64,000 nt of DNA from Paenarthrobacter aurescens TC1 (GTDB taxonomy: Bacteria; Actinomycetota; Actinomycetes; Actinomycetales; Micrococcaceae), in the NCBI GenBank assembly GCA_000014925.1, contig CP000474.1, positions 1,054,001 to 1,118,000 of the forward strand, in the 5' to 3' direction. Below the pieces are notes generated by a model. That model was not told the DNA's origin and searched no databases. It saw nothing but the letters and a program-made list of their open reading frames with translations. Each line of letters starts with the position of its first letter. The first letter of the stretch is position 1. This document shows, one piece after another, positions 43,869-52,906 of this stretch. The translations under genes were made by a program, and so were the position numbers.

Positions 43869-45782
43869 ATGAGCATGGACCGCGTGGCCTGGAGCTCGCT
43901 GTATAACATCACTACCGCCAAGAGCGGTTCGAAGCCTTTTTCCAAGGAGACCCTGAAGCGGGTCATGGCTTTCGCCGCACCGCATAAGGGCAAGCTCATC
44001 GCCTTCGTGGTCGCCTCCATCGCCGGTGCCTTCCTGGCTGTGGCTACTCCGGTCCTGGCCGGCCAGGTGGTGGATGCCATCATCGCCAACGCAGGCGTCG
44101 GCACGGTGATCTGGCTGGCCGTCCTCATCGCCATCGTCGCTGTGGGCGAGGCCGGTGTGGGCTTGGTGACGCGCTGGTTGTCTTCCATCATCGGCGAGGG
44201 CGTCATCGTGGATCTCCGCACGCGCGTGTTCGATCACGTGCAGCGCATGCCCATCGCGTTCTTCACCCGAACGCGGACCGGTGCCTTGGTCAGCCGCCTG
44301 AACAACGACGTCATCGGAGCGCAGTCGGCCTTCGCCGGCACGCTGTCCGGTGTGGTCAGTAACGTTGTGGCGTTGGCCCTGACACTTGTGGTCATGCTGA
44401 ATACGTCATGGCTTGTGACTGTGCTGGCTATGGTGTTGCTGCCGATCTTCCTGATTCCGGCCCGGCGGATGGGTTCCAAACTGGCTGACCTTCGCCGTGA
44501 AGCTGCCGCGCACAACGCTGCCATGGGCACGCAGATGACGGAGAGGTTCTCCGCTCCGGGTGCCACTCTGGTGAAGTTGTTCGGCCGCCCGGACGAGGAA
44601 TCCCGTGAGTTCGCTGCCCGCGCCGGCCGGGTCAGGGATATCGGAATCCGGACTGCCATGCTGCAGTTCACCTTTGTCACCGCCCTGACCCTGGTGTCGG
44701 CGCTGGCTCTGGCCTTGGTCTATGGCCTGGGTGGTTGGTTGGCAATCGGCGGGCAGCTTGCACCCGGTGACGTGGTGGTTCTCGCCCTCCTCCTGACCCG
44801 TCTCTACGCTCCATTGACGGCGCTGTCCAACGCCCGTGTGGAAATCATGAGTGCTTTGGTCTCCTTCGAGCGGGTGTTTGAGATCCTTGACCTGAAGCCA
44901 CTCATCACCGAGAAGGCAGACGCCGTGGCAGTTCCGGTGGGTCCGGTTGCCGTGGAATTCGACGACGTCCGATTCTCCTACCCCTCCGCCGAAAAAGTCT
45001 CACTGGCTTCCCTTGAGGACGTTGCCACGTTGGATACCCGGGGCGGCGAGGAAGTCCTGCACGGTGTGAGCTTCCGGGTGGAGCCCGGCCAGACTGTTGC
45101 CCTGGTGGGCTCCTCCGGAGCCGGCAAGTCCACGGTGGCCCAGCTGCTCTCGCGCTTGTACGACGTCGACTCCGGCGCAGTCCGCCTCGGCGGGCAAAAG
45201 CCCGGAACCGGCGTGGACGTCCGGGACCTCAGTTTCGACTCCCTGCGCGACACCATGGGTATGGTGACCCAGGACGGCCACCTCTTCCACGAAACCATCG
45301 CGTCCAACCTGCGCCTCGCCCGGCCGGACGCCACCGAAGACGACATGTGGGATGTGCTCCGTCGGGCACGCCTGGAGCCGATGATCCGGTCCCTGCCCGA
45401 TGGCTTGGAGACCGTGGTGGGGGAGCGCGGCTATCGGCTCTCCGGTGGTGAACGCCAACGGCTCACCATCGCCCGCCTGCTCATCAAGCAGCCTCGCGTT
45501 GTGATCCTCGACGAAGCCACTGCAGCGTTGGACTCCACCAACGAAGCCGCCGTCCAGGCGGCGTTGGGCGAAGCACTCGAGGGGCGTACCGCCGTCGTTA
45601 TTGCACACCGGCTGTCCACCATCCGTGCGGCCGACGCCATACTGGTGGTGGAGGACGGCAGGATCGTTGAGCGCGGCACGCACACCGAGCTGCTGGCCGC
45701 GGACGGCCGCTACGCAGAGCTGTATCAAACCCAGTTCGCGGAAGCCACGGCGGTGGCCGAGGAAGCGGTCCCGGAGCTGTAA
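43869..45782 (+). CDS. ABC exporter, fused membrane and ATPase domains
   Basis: This 637-residue half-transporter has six membrane helices in residues about 35-330 and an ATPase domain in about 350-610. Walker A is GSSGAGKST, the signature LSGGERQRL and Walker B VVILDEATAALD, with the H-loop in VIAHRLST. It resembles multidrug or lipid exporters of the LmrA/BmrA type and works as a dimer. It starts 2 nt after the ABC-F stop with an AGGAGAAG site, so both are translated from one mRNA. The pair suggests a drug-resistance role: one protecting ribosomes, the other removing the compound. Confidence 0.93.
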   Translation: MSMDRVAWSSLYNITTAKSGSKPFSKETLKRVMAFAAPHKGKLIAFVVASIAGAFLAVATPVLAGQVVDAIIANAGVGTVIWLAVLIAIVAVGEAGVGLVTRWLSSIIGEGVIVDLRTRVFDHVQRMPIAFFTRTRTGALVSRLNNDVIGAQSAFAGTLSGVVSNVVALALTLVVMLNTSWLVTVLAMVLLPIFLIPARRMGSKLADLRREAAAHNAAMGTQMTERFSAPGATLVKLFGRPDEESREFAARAGRVRDIGIRTAMLQFTFVTALTLVSALALALVYGLGGWLAIGGQLAPGDVVVLALLLTRLYAPLTALSNARVEIMSALVSFERVFEILDLKPLITEKADAVAVPVGPVAVEFDDVRFSYPSAEKVSLASLEDVATLDTRGGEEVLHGVSFRVEPGQTVALVGSSGAGKSTVAQLLSRLYDVDSGAVRLGGQKPGTGVDVRDLSFDSLRDTMGMVTQDGHLFHETIASNLRLARPDATEDDMWDVLRRARLEPMIRSLPDGLETVVGERGYRLSGGERQRLTIARLLIKQPRVVILDEATAALDSTNEAAVQAALGEALEGRTAVVIAHRLSTIRAADAILVVEDGRIVERGTHTELLAADGRYAELYQTQFAEATAVAEEAVPEL

Positions 45783-45789
45783 CTCAGGG

Positions 45790-46203
45790 CTACTTGGGCG
45801 GGGTGAGCGCTGGAAGTACGTGATCCGTCAGCAGCGGTGCCAGGTCCGGGGGAAGCGGCGCATCGAGGTCCAGCCAGCGGATCTCGGCGATCTCCGCCGA
45901 AGGGTGCGCCTCCCATGTTCCGGGTGCGGTGAACACGGTGGCTTCGATATTGGTCGCTGCCTCATTGGCTGCCACAGCCAACCACACGCCGAGCGGCTCC
46001 AGGAGGTTCGGTGCTACCGCTATGCCCACTTCCTCCAAAAGCTCCCGCGAAGCGGCTTCAGCGGCGGTTTCGCCTGGCTCGGGCTTGCCGCCCGGGTGCA
46101 TGAACTTGTCCGTGCCGCTCTTGCGGACAGTCAGCAGTTGGCCGGCGTTGTTGTAGACGCAGACGGCGCTGACAATAATCAGGTCCGTGCCGGTTCCACT
46201 CAT
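45790..46203 (-). CDS. Nudix hydrolase
   Basis: This is a 137-residue hydrolase of nucleoside-diphosphate-linked compounds. The Nudix box is complete: GGKPEPGETAAEAASRELLE followed by EVGI matches G-x5-E-x7-R-E-U-x-E-E-x-G-U. A beta-strand opening (IIVSAVCVYNNAGQLLTVRK) is typical of MutT-like members. The substrate is not predictable. Its start overlaps the DUF6314 stop (46200-46203), so the two genes are coupled. It converges with the ABC exporter gene, with only 7 nt between stops. Confidence 0.93.
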   Translation of the reverse strand: MSGTGTDLIIVSAVCVYNNAGQLLTVRKSGTDKFMHPGGKPEPGETAAEAASRELLEEVGIAVAPNLLEPLGVWLAVAANEAATNIEATVFTAPGTWEAHPSAEIAEIRWLDLDAPLPPDLAPLLTDHVLPALTPPK

Positions 46204-46658
46204 GGTTGCCTCCCGGCTTCGATTCGGACCAAGTGCGATTCCAGCAGCAGATTCTTGGCCGGCCCACGAACATCCCAGGTGAAACTGAACGAGTCAGGTC
46301 CCTCCATAACGTACTTGACGCGGTATTCGTCGGGGTCGCACCAGTGCTTATCCTGGTTGACCTGTTCGGAGAAGCTCATCACGTGGAAAGGCCTGCCGTC
46401 GGGGAAGAACACCTCCATCGAATCCGGGCCGGCTCCGGGTTTCAGGACATACTCACGGAATGCCGGACCCGAATGGGTTGGCCAGTGCATGGTTCCGTCT
46501 TCGCGGTAGTCCAGCCCGGCGTCGGGGTTCAGGGTATAGCGCACGACGCCGGTAAAGGTTCCGTTGGTGCCGGAGGTCCGGTCCAGGAGTGTCCGCTCCA
46601 CACGCCAGCTGCCGGCCAAGTAGGCCTGCAAGTCCTGGGTGGGCTGCTGGTGGTTCAA
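46200..46658 (-). CDS. DUF6314-like protein
   Basis: This 152-residue cytoplasmic beta-rich protein looks like a calycin-type barrel: LAGSWRVERTLLDR at the N-terminus, YREDGTM, FPDGRPFHVM and a late YRVKYVMEGPDSFSFTWDV. This matches the DUF6314 family, of unknown function and possibly ligand-binding. It lies directly next to the tRNA-Arg gene (its start is 2 nt from the tRNA 3' end) and is coupled to the Nudix gene by an ATGA overlap. The promoter may be shared with the tRNA gene. Confidence 0.8.
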   Translation of the reverse strand: MNHQQPTQDLQAYLAGSWRVERTLLDRTSGTNGTFTGVVRYTLNPDAGLDYREDGTMHWPTHSGPAFREYVLKPGAGPDSMEVFFPDGRPFHVMSFSEQVNQDKHWCDPDEYRVKYVMEGPDSFSFTWDVRGPAKNLLLESHLVRIEAGRQP

Positions 46659-46659
46659 G

Positions 46660-46732
46660 TGCCCTCGATTGGAATCGAACCAACGACACCGGCTTTAGGA
46701 GAGCCGTGCTCTATCCACTGAGCTACGAGGGC
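46660..46732 (-). tRNA. tRNA-Arg (anticodon CCT)
   Basis: Read on the minus strand the 73-nt gene folds as a full cloverleaf: acceptor GCCCTCG/CGAGGGC, D-loop with AGCTCAGTGGATAGAGC, anticodon stem CGGCT/AGCCG with loop CTCCTAA, and T-arm TTGGTTCGATTCCAA. The anticodon is CCT, reading AGG. CCA is not encoded. The DUF6314 gene begins immediately downstream. Confidence 0.97.
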
Positions 46733-46840
46733 CTGTGTGTCCATGACTCTAAATCCCACTGCTGGAGCTCGAGGGCCCGGACACGACTACAAGCATACAA
46801 GCTGCGGGGGTGCTGCCCGAACACCGCTAGGCTGGCGTTC

Positions 46841-47638
46841 ATGAAAGGGCACACGACTGCACCGGCGCCAGCTGGATCGTTCCTTCCGGATACCCGTGGC
46901 ATCAGGGCGAACATCGGAGGGTGGGCGCAGCTGAGCGTGGTCCAATACTTCGTGGCTGAGGCCGCCGTGATCGAGGCCTGGGCAGGGCCCGAGCCCTACA
47001 GCAGGGCCACCGGATTCATCAGTGACCTCGGAGCAATCTCCTGCGGTATTTACGAGGACCGGGCCGTGTGCTCGCCGTTGCATCTGCTGATGAACGCCTC
47101 GTTTGTGGTGCAGGGCCTGGCCCTCATCCTGGGTGCTGTATTCCTGACGGCCGGGCTGTTGAGCGTGGCCGCGCGGGCCGGAGTAACGGCACGACGATTT
47201 CGAGCTGTTGCGGACGACTCTCCTCAGACGCGGGTCCTGACCGTGCCCTGGATCCTGGCTGTCGCCATCCGGATCCTCACCGGCGTCGCCGGAGTGGGAA
47301 CGGTCTTGGTGGGACTGGTGCCCGAAGACCTCGGCTCACCTTGGCACTTTGCCGGTGCGCTCATGTTCTTCATCGGGGGAGGGTTTGCACTGCTCCTGTT
47401 GGGCATCCTGTGGTTCCGGCAAACCCCGATCAGTTGGTTCCTCGCTGCCTGCGGGCTGGTTTGTATTGGCGCGCTCGTCATTGGAGGGTTCACCGGGATG
47501 GAGGTGCCTCAGCCGGGTTTGCTGGAGCGGTTCATGGGCTATCCGGTGACCATTGGCCTCGCTGCGGCCGGCCTGGTGATTGCCCAGCGCACCCACACGG
47601 AACGCAAGTTGGCGCGGGCAGGGACGGGCTCCCGCTGA
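46841..47638 (+). CDS. DUF998-like membrane protein
   Basis: This 265-residue protein has about seven membrane helices (GGWAQLSVVQYFVAEAAVI, LILGAVFLTAGLLSVAA, ILTGVAGVGTVLVGLVPED and others). The YSRATGFISDLGAISCG segment and the VPEDLGSPWHFAGAL motif are typical of the DUF998 family, of unknown function. The ATG at 46841 was chosen because the longer frame runs back through the tRNA gene. It is separated from the tRNA by 108 nt and is divergent from it. Confidence 0.85.
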   Translation: MKGHTTAPAPAGSFLPDTRGIRANIGGWAQLSVVQYFVAEAAVIEAWAGPEPYSRATGFISDLGAISCGIYEDRAVCSPLHLLMNASFVVQGLALILGAVFLTAGLLSVAARAGVTARRFRAVADDSPQTRVLTVPWILAVAIRILTGVAGVGTVLVGLVPEDLGSPWHFAGALMFFIGGGFALLLLGILWFRQTPISWFLAACGLVCIGALVIGGFTGMEVPQPGLLERFMGYPVTIGLAAAGLVIAQRTHTERKLARAGTGSR

Positions 47639-47797
47639 GGTTTGTTGGCGGGGTTCCTGAGGGTTCCGCACCCGTTGCCGCCGATTGCGCCCGTAAGCAC
47701 TGGTGCGCCGGGCGCGTAGGGGTGCGGTGCTGGGGAACGTGTGGTGCGACGGGCGTGTAGTGGTGCGGTGGGCGCGCGGGCAGGGGCGGAACGTTGG

Positions 47798-48433
47798 TCA
47801 GGCGGGCTTCGCACTCTTCCTGCCCAGGAACACGGCCACCACGCCGCACAGGAGACTGATCAGGAACAGCACCCACGACGCGACGGTGACAGCTGAGGCC
47901 AACGCGACCGAACCGGCGTCGGGCGTTTCGGCAGCCAGCACGGAATCGATGGCGATGTTGGACCACAGGTGCGCCACAGCGAACAGCAGGGGAGCAGCCC
48001 ACAGTGTCCACCGCCATGACTTTCGCGCCACATTGGTGCCAATCAGCAGGAGCCAGCTGAAGCCGAAGATCAGCGGAAACAGGGTGCCGGCGGTCTTGTG
48101 GATGTAGTTCAATTGGCCACGCGCGGACTCGTCCATGGCCTCTCGAAGCTGGACGATGTAGTCCTGCGAGAAGCCGCCGATCAGCGAATCAGGCATCGCC
48201 AGGCCACCGGAGAGCTGCGTCATCTGGTTCAAGGTGAGCAGGTGCAGGTACCAGAACAGGAACAGGCTGGCCACGACGCCCGCGATCACAATGAGCTTTG
48301 AATTGCTCTGTGCCTTTTGCGGCGTGCGCTGGGTGGTGGTGTTGATCACGGGAGGCAGCGTGTGATCCGGGACCACTGCCTTTGCTCCGTGCTTCTTGAT
48401 GCGCTGGGCGGGTGTCTTGGCCATGCCATTCAT
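47798..48433 (-). CDS. Four-helix membrane protein of unknown family
   Basis: This 211-residue protein has an N-terminal basic cytoplasmic segment (about 45 residues) and four predicted membrane helices (about 48-66, 120-139, 145-160, 178-198). A soluble loop after helix 1 (about 68-118) has NQMTQLSGGLAMPDSLIGGF. I do not recognise the family. ATG 48433 (MNGMAK) and ATG 48424 (MAK) are both possible; a purine-rich GGCGGGATAA precedes the first. It is divergent from the inositol-phosphatase-family gene, with starts about 25 nt apart. Confidence 0.75.
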   Translation of the reverse strand: MNGMAKTPAQRIKKHGAKAVVPDHTLPPVINTTTQRTPQKAQSNSKLIVIAGVVASLFLFWYLHLLTLNQMTQLSGGLAMPDSLIGGFSQDYIVQLREAMDESARGQLNYIHKTAGTLFPLIFGFSWLLLIGTNVARKSWRWTLWAAPLLFAVAHLWSNIAIDSVLAAETPDAGSVALASAVTVASWVLFLISLLCGVVAVFLGRKSAKPA

Positions 48434-48457
48434 TATCCCGCCACATAAGCTGGATCC

Positions 48458-49303
48458 ATGACCACCGGCAGGCACACAGCAACTGAACTCGATCCATCAC
48501 TGGATGACTACCAACTGGCCAGCGCCCTGGTCCGCGAGGCAGGCCAGCTGGCGCTGCTCATGCGGATGGGCGGACTGCAGGGCGAACGCAAGACGTCAGT
48601 GTCCGACGTCGTCACTGCAGCTGATCACGCAGCTGAGGCTTACGTCCTGGACCAGTTGCGGCGCTGCCGTCCCGACGACGGCATCCTGGGCGAGGAAGGC
48701 ACCTCCGTTGCCGGGACAAGCGACCGGACCTGGGTGATCGACCCCGTAGACGGCACGTACAACTTCCTCCACGGCTCCACATACTGGTGTTCCGCCATTG
48801 CCCTCAAACGGGACGACTCGATCCACGGCGGCACCTCGGTTGCCGATCCGGACGTGCTGCTGGGCGCCATCTATCAGCCCGAACTGGACAAGCTCTGGCT
48901 GGGAGGGGAGGGACGCCCGGCAACCCTGAACGGCGAATCGATCACCGGCTTCGGCGACCTTCCCGTGAGCCAAATCTCCGCCGCAACCTACATCCACCCC
49001 ACCTGGTTGGCGGACCCCCGCGCGGCCATGCCCTGGCACGCGGCTGCAGTTTCCGCGGCATCACTGCGCATGTTCGGTTCGGGCTCCTGCGACCTTGGCC
49101 GGGTGGCCGATGGCGAACTCGGGTGCTGGTTCCAGCACAGCTGCCCCGAATGGGACTGGCTTCCCGGAAAGGCGATCGTCCGCGCTGCCGGCGGGGACAC
49201 CGCCGTCGTGCAGGTCAACGGACTGAACTGGTTCGTGGCAGGAGGCCCGACGGCGGTACTCGAGCTAAGCGCGGCCCTCGCCTCCGTTCCCCAGTTCGCT
49301 TAG
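48458..49303 (+). CDS. Inositol monophosphatase family protein
   Basis: This is a 281-residue Mg-dependent phosphatase of the IMPase/FBPase fold. The metal-binding motif is DPVDGTYNFLHG (near residue 95-106), preceded by the Glu pair of ILGEEG. The second motif is PEWDWLPG near residue 229. Related actinobacterial enzymes act on inositol phosphate or histidinol phosphate (HisN); the substrate here is open. The C-terminus is complete. PcrA is encoded 79 nt downstream but probably has its own promoter. Confidence 0.92.
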   Translation: MTTGRHTATELDPSLDDYQLASALVREAGQLALLMRMGGLQGERKTSVSDVVTAADHAAEAYVLDQLRRCRPDDGILGEEGTSVAGTSDRTWVIDPVDGTYNFLHGSTYWCSAIALKRDDSIHGGTSVADPDVLLGAIYQPELDKLWLGGEGRPATLNGESITGFGDLPVSQISAATYIHPTWLADPRAAMPWHAAAVSAASLRMFGSGSCDLGRVADGELGCWFQHSCPEWDWLPGKAIVRAAGGDTAVVQVNGLNWFVAGGPTAVLELSAALASVPQFA

Positions 49304-49382
49304 GGCCTGACGCGGGGCACAGGCAACATCGCGGCTGCAGCGCCTTATAGTGTCATGGGCACCGCCTAGACTGGTAGGCACC

Positions 49383-51929
49383 ATGGATATGTTGTTTGAC
49401 CCCTACGCAGACGGACCCTTCAAAGCAGGCACCAAAGCCGCAGTCAAGGCTGCCCCGGAGCTCTCCCTTTCCGGGGGAGGCGCGTCCGGGCCCCGCCTCC
49501 AGGAGGGAACTGCCGCATCCGGGCACGCCCCCCAGGGGCCCGCCTCCGGAGGGTGGGGCAACCAGGGCGCCCACGGACTGCCAAATGCTGAGGCCCTCCT
49601 CCAGGGACTGAATCCGCAGCAGGAAGAGGCCGTGAAGCACGCCGGAAGCCCCCTGCTGATCGTTGCAGGTGCAGGGTCCGGCAAGACCCGTGTGCTGAGT
49701 AACCGGATCGCTTACCTCATCGCAACCAAGCGTGCTCACCACGGCGAAATCCTTGCGATCACCTTCACCAACAAGGCAGCGGCGGAAATGCGGGAACGCA
49801 TCGAAGCCTTGGTGGGCGCCCGTGCCAAGGGCATGTGGATTTCTACGTTCCACTCTTCCTGTGTGCGCATTCTGCGCCGGGAAGCTGCCAACGTTGGCCT
49901 GAATTCCAACTTCTCCATCTACGACTCCGCTGATTCGCTGCGCCTCATTACACTCGTGGCCAAGAATCTGGACCTTGATCCCAAGAAGTTCGCCCCCAAG
50001 GCCATCCAGCACAAGATTTCGGCGCTCAAGAACGAGCTCATTGACGCCGACTCCTACGTTTCCTCGGCAAACCACAACGACCCCTTCGAGCAAGCCGTGG
50101 CCGAGGTGTTCAAGGGCTACACGCAGCGTCTCCGGCAAGCCAACGCAATGGACTTCGATGACCTCATCGCGGAAACCGTGTACATGTTCCGGGCCTTCCC
50201 GGCGCTCGCGGAGTCCTACCGGCGCCGCTTCCGGCACGTTCTGGTGGACGAGTACCAGGACACCAACCACGCCCAGTACGCCTTGGTCAGGGAAATCGTC
50301 GGCTTGGGAACGGACACGGGCGTCGAACCGAGCGAACTCACAGTGGTGGGCGATTCCGATCAGTCCATTTATGCCTTCCGCGGAGCGGACATCCGCAACA
50401 TTGTGGAGTTCGAAGCCGACTATCCGAACGCCCGCACCATCAAACTTGAGCAGAACTACCGCTCCACGCAGAACATCCTCAGCGCAGCCAACTCGGTGAT
50501 TTCCCGCAACCCCAACCGGCAGGAAAAGCGTCTGTGGACCGCGGAGGGCGACGGCGAGAAAATTGTTGGCTACGTGGGGGAGAACGAGCACGACGAAGCC
50601 CAGTTCATCGCCAAGGAAATTGACCGGCTGCAGGACGAGGAAGGCTTGCGTCCCGGTGACGTCGCCATCTTCTACCGCACCAACGCCCAGTCGCGTTCCA
50701 TCGAGGACGTTCTGGTTCGCGTCGGCCTTCCCTACAAAGTGGTGGGCGGCACGCGCTTCTATGAGCGCAAGGAAATCAAGGACGCCCTGGCGTACCTGCG
50801 CGTCCTGGTGAACCCGGACGACGACGTCAACCTCCGCAGGGTGCTGAACGAACCCAAGCGCGGGATCGGCGATCGCGCCGAGGGCGCAGTTGCCGCGTTG
50901 GCCGAGCGGGAACGTACCTCGTTCATGACCGCAGCGCGCCGCGCAGACCAAGCGCCCGGCATGGCAACGCGCTCCGTCAACGCCGTACTCGGATTCGTGA
51001 AGCTGCTGGACGACCTCGCGGAGGTGGCCTCCGGCTCCGGTGCTGCCGCTGCTTTGGAGGCAGTCCTCGAACAGACCGGTTACCTGGCGGGGCTGCGCGC
51101 CAGCAACGATCCCCAGGACGAATCCCGCGTAGAGAACCTCGCGGAACTGGTGGCCGTGGTCCGGGAGTACGAACGCGACAACCCGGATGGGTCCCTCGGC
51201 GAGTTCCTGGAGCAGGTTTCCTTGGTGGCCGATGCCGACCAGATCCCCGATGCTCCGGGTGCGGACATTGACGCCGCCGTCGCGGAGGCCAAGCGGATGG
51301 GCGTTGTCACCCTCATGACGCTGCACACGGCCAAGGGCCTGGAGTTCCCGGTGGTCTTCCTCACCGGTATGGAGCACGGCATTTTCCCGCACCAGCGCTC
51401 GGCGACGGATCCCAAGGAGCTAGCGGAGGAACGCCGCCTGGCCTACGTGGGCCTGACCCGTGCCCGCCAGCGCCTTTATGTCACGCGCTCTGAGGTTCGC
51501 AGCATGTGGGGCCAGAGCCAGTACAACCCCGCCAGCCAGTTCCTGGAAGAGATTCCCTCCGAACTTGTGGAGTGGAAGCGCGAAGGAATGAGTCGCCAGG
51601 CCGCAGGTGGCTGGGGGAGCGCCCCCATCGGGTCCAACCGCTACGGTGGTTCGTTCTGGGGTGCGGGCACATCCCGCGGTGCTGCCGCCAGCCCAACCGC
51701 AGGGTTCGACGCCGACGTCCCCGCCGCCGTCGTACGCAACAGGGTCCAGCCGCAGAAGGAAGTCATTTCCGTGGTGGTGGGGGATAAGGTCAACCACACA
51801 AGCTTCGGCAACGGAGTGGTGCTCGGCATCGAAGGCGCGGGCGACAAGACGGTGGCGAAGGTGAAGTTCGACGTCGGCGAGAAGCGGCTGCTGCTGCGGT
51901 ATGCGCCCCTGACCAAGTTGGATGCGTGA
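49383..51929 (+). CDS. pcrA: ATP-dependent DNA helicase PcrA/UvrD
   Basis: This 848-residue superfamily 1 helicase unwinds DNA 3' to 5' in repair and replication restart. Q-motif and Walker A are GLNPQQEEAVKH and AGAGSGKTRVL. Other motifs include TFTNKAAAEMRER (Ia), VDEYQDTNHAQY (II), GDSDQSIYAFRGADI (III), LEQNYRST (IV), VTLMTLHTAKGLEFPVVF (V) and VGLTRAR (VI). The C-terminal 50 residues (VVGDKVNHTSFGNGVVLGIE) form the Tudor-like RNA-polymerase-binding domain of PcrA. ATG 49383 (MDMLFDPYADGP) is preferred to the upstream frame. An N-terminal Gly/Pro-rich stretch of about 50 residues precedes the helicase core. Confidence 0.96.
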   Translation: MDMLFDPYADGPFKAGTKAAVKAAPELSLSGGGASGPRLQEGTAASGHAPQGPASGGWGNQGAHGLPNAEALLQGLNPQQEEAVKHAGSPLLIVAGAGSGKTRVLSNRIAYLIATKRAHHGEILAITFTNKAAAEMRERIEALVGARAKGMWISTFHSSCVRILRREAANVGLNSNFSIYDSADSLRLITLVAKNLDLDPKKFAPKAIQHKISALKNELIDADSYVSSANHNDPFEQAVAEVFKGYTQRLRQANAMDFDDLIAETVYMFRAFPALAESYRRRFRHVLVDEYQDTNHAQYALVREIVGLGTDTGVEPSELTVVGDSDQSIYAFRGADIRNIVEFEADYPNARTIKLEQNYRSTQNILSAANSVISRNPNRQEKRLWTAEGDGEKIVGYVGENEHDEAQFIAKEIDRLQDEEGLRPGDVAIFYRTNAQSRSIEDVLVRVGLPYKVVGGTRFYERKEIKDALAYLRVLVNPDDDVNLRRVLNEPKRGIGDRAEGAVAALAERERTSFMTAARRADQAPGMATRSVNAVLGFVKLLDDLAEVASGSGAAAALEAVLEQTGYLAGLRASNDPQDESRVENLAELVAVVREYERDNPDGSLGEFLEQVSLVADADQIPDAPGADIDAAVAEAKRMGVVTLMTLHTAKGLEFPVVFLTGMEHGIFPHQRSATDPKELAEERRLAYVGLTRARQRLYVTRSEVRSMWGQSQYNPASQFLEEIPSELVEWKREGMSRQAAGGWGSAPIGSNRYGGSFWGAGTSRGAAASPTAGFDADVPAAVVRNRVQPQKEVISVVVGDKVNHTSFGNGVVLGIEGAGDKTVAKVKFDVGEKRLLLRYAPLTKLDA

Positions 51930-51943
51930 AGCCGCACGGCATA

Positions 51944-52642
51944 ATGAGGGACATGCAACGGACTGTTTGGGCGATCCTGGCTGCCTTGGTCATGGTGCTG
52001 GCGGCGGGATGCTCCTTCGCCACTAAAGATCCTGACTATGTACCTCCTGCCCCGCTGCCGCCGCTGGAACAGCTCCAACAGGTGCCTGTCACCGAGCAGA
52101 CCACACTGTCCGCGGGCGAGGATGTCACCGCGTTCGTTACGGCTGACAAGAACATCGTGTGCGCCATGACCTCCGCACGGGGCGGGCACCTCAACCTGCC
52201 CTACGAGGCCAACTCCTACTCCGACGCCGCCAACAACAAGTTCGCCGTAGTCCCTGTAGTTCATTGTGAGCTGGCGAAGTATGCCAAGCCGGATACCGGC
52301 GACATCGCTGACGACTGCGCAGGAATAGGTCTCGGCTATCTTGGCGGGACGGTGCTCCTCACTCCGGAGAAGGCTGTCTATGGCTCATGTCGTTCCGGCG
52401 TAACACAAATGGAGTCGGAGTTCGGGCCCAAGGGCAGCCGTGACGGTCCCATCTCCAAGCTCCGGGAGTTGGCGGACGGGCAGAACATTGAACGCAACGG
52501 TCTGCGGTGTTCGGCCTATAACGGGGGCGTTGCCTGCGGAAACGTCTCAGGTGGCGTGGCGTTCTTCGTAAGCCGCGAGGGATACCAGTTGATTTCCGAC
52601 GGCGGCAAAACGGTCCGCGGGAACCTGAAACAGGGGTCCTGA
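51944..52642 (+). CDS. Putative lipoprotein
   Basis: This 232-residue secreted protein has a signal peptide ending in lipobox LAAGC, so it should be anchored to the outer face of the membrane. The mature part is rich in Cys (about seven) and has ENI/DKNIVCAM, HCELAKYAKPDTGDIADDC and RCSAYNGGVACG segments, arranged as likely disulfide pairs. The family is not recognised. Starts at GTG 51926 (overlapping the pcrA stop as GTGA), ATG 51944 or ATG 51953 are all possible. I chose 51944. It directly follows pcrA, which suggests read-through expression. Confidence 0.8.
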   Translation: MRDMQRTVWAILAALVMVLAAGCSFATKDPDYVPPAPLPPLEQLQQVPVTEQTTLSAGEDVTAFVTADKNIVCAMTSARGGHLNLPYEANSYSDAANNKFAVVPVVHCELAKYAKPDTGDIADDCAGIGLGYLGGTVLLTPEKAVYGSCRSGVTQMESEFGPKGSRDGPISKLRELADGQNIERNGLRCSAYNGGVACGNVSGGVAFFVSREGYQLISDGGKTVRGNLKQGS

Positions 52643-52906
52643 TCGCGGCCGGAAGACGGCCGAACAGTCCAAAATCCGCGTCATTATGCGGTTTTTCTAC
52701 ATCCGATAGAAGTGTAAGGTTACTCACTTAACCGGTAGTGTGTAGCTGGCGGGACTCCTCAAAGGGCTAAAGTTCCGAGAGGACCTTACGCAATGTGACC
52801 GGCTTCAATCCCGGTTGTTACCGCGTACTTTCCGCAGCTGGCTATCGCGGTCATCGCGGTTCCCGGCTGAACAGAAAACTACTTCGACGTAGAAGGACAC
52901 TAAACC

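Noticed and set aside
46589..46840. Longer N-terminus for the DUF998-like gene starting at 46589
   Set aside because: The extension would be translated from the antisense of DUF6314 and the tRNA-Arg gene. The ATG at 46841 gives the natural start.
49353..51392. Minus-strand frame of 679 codons opposite pcrA
   Set aside because: It is an antisense shadow; the helicase motifs I to VI are on the plus strand.
52712..52732. GGTTA/TAACC inverted repeat upstream of sucC as a possible DtxR box
   Set aside because: The spacing between arms does not fit the 19-bp DtxR/IdeR consensus, and iron control of sucCD is not expected.
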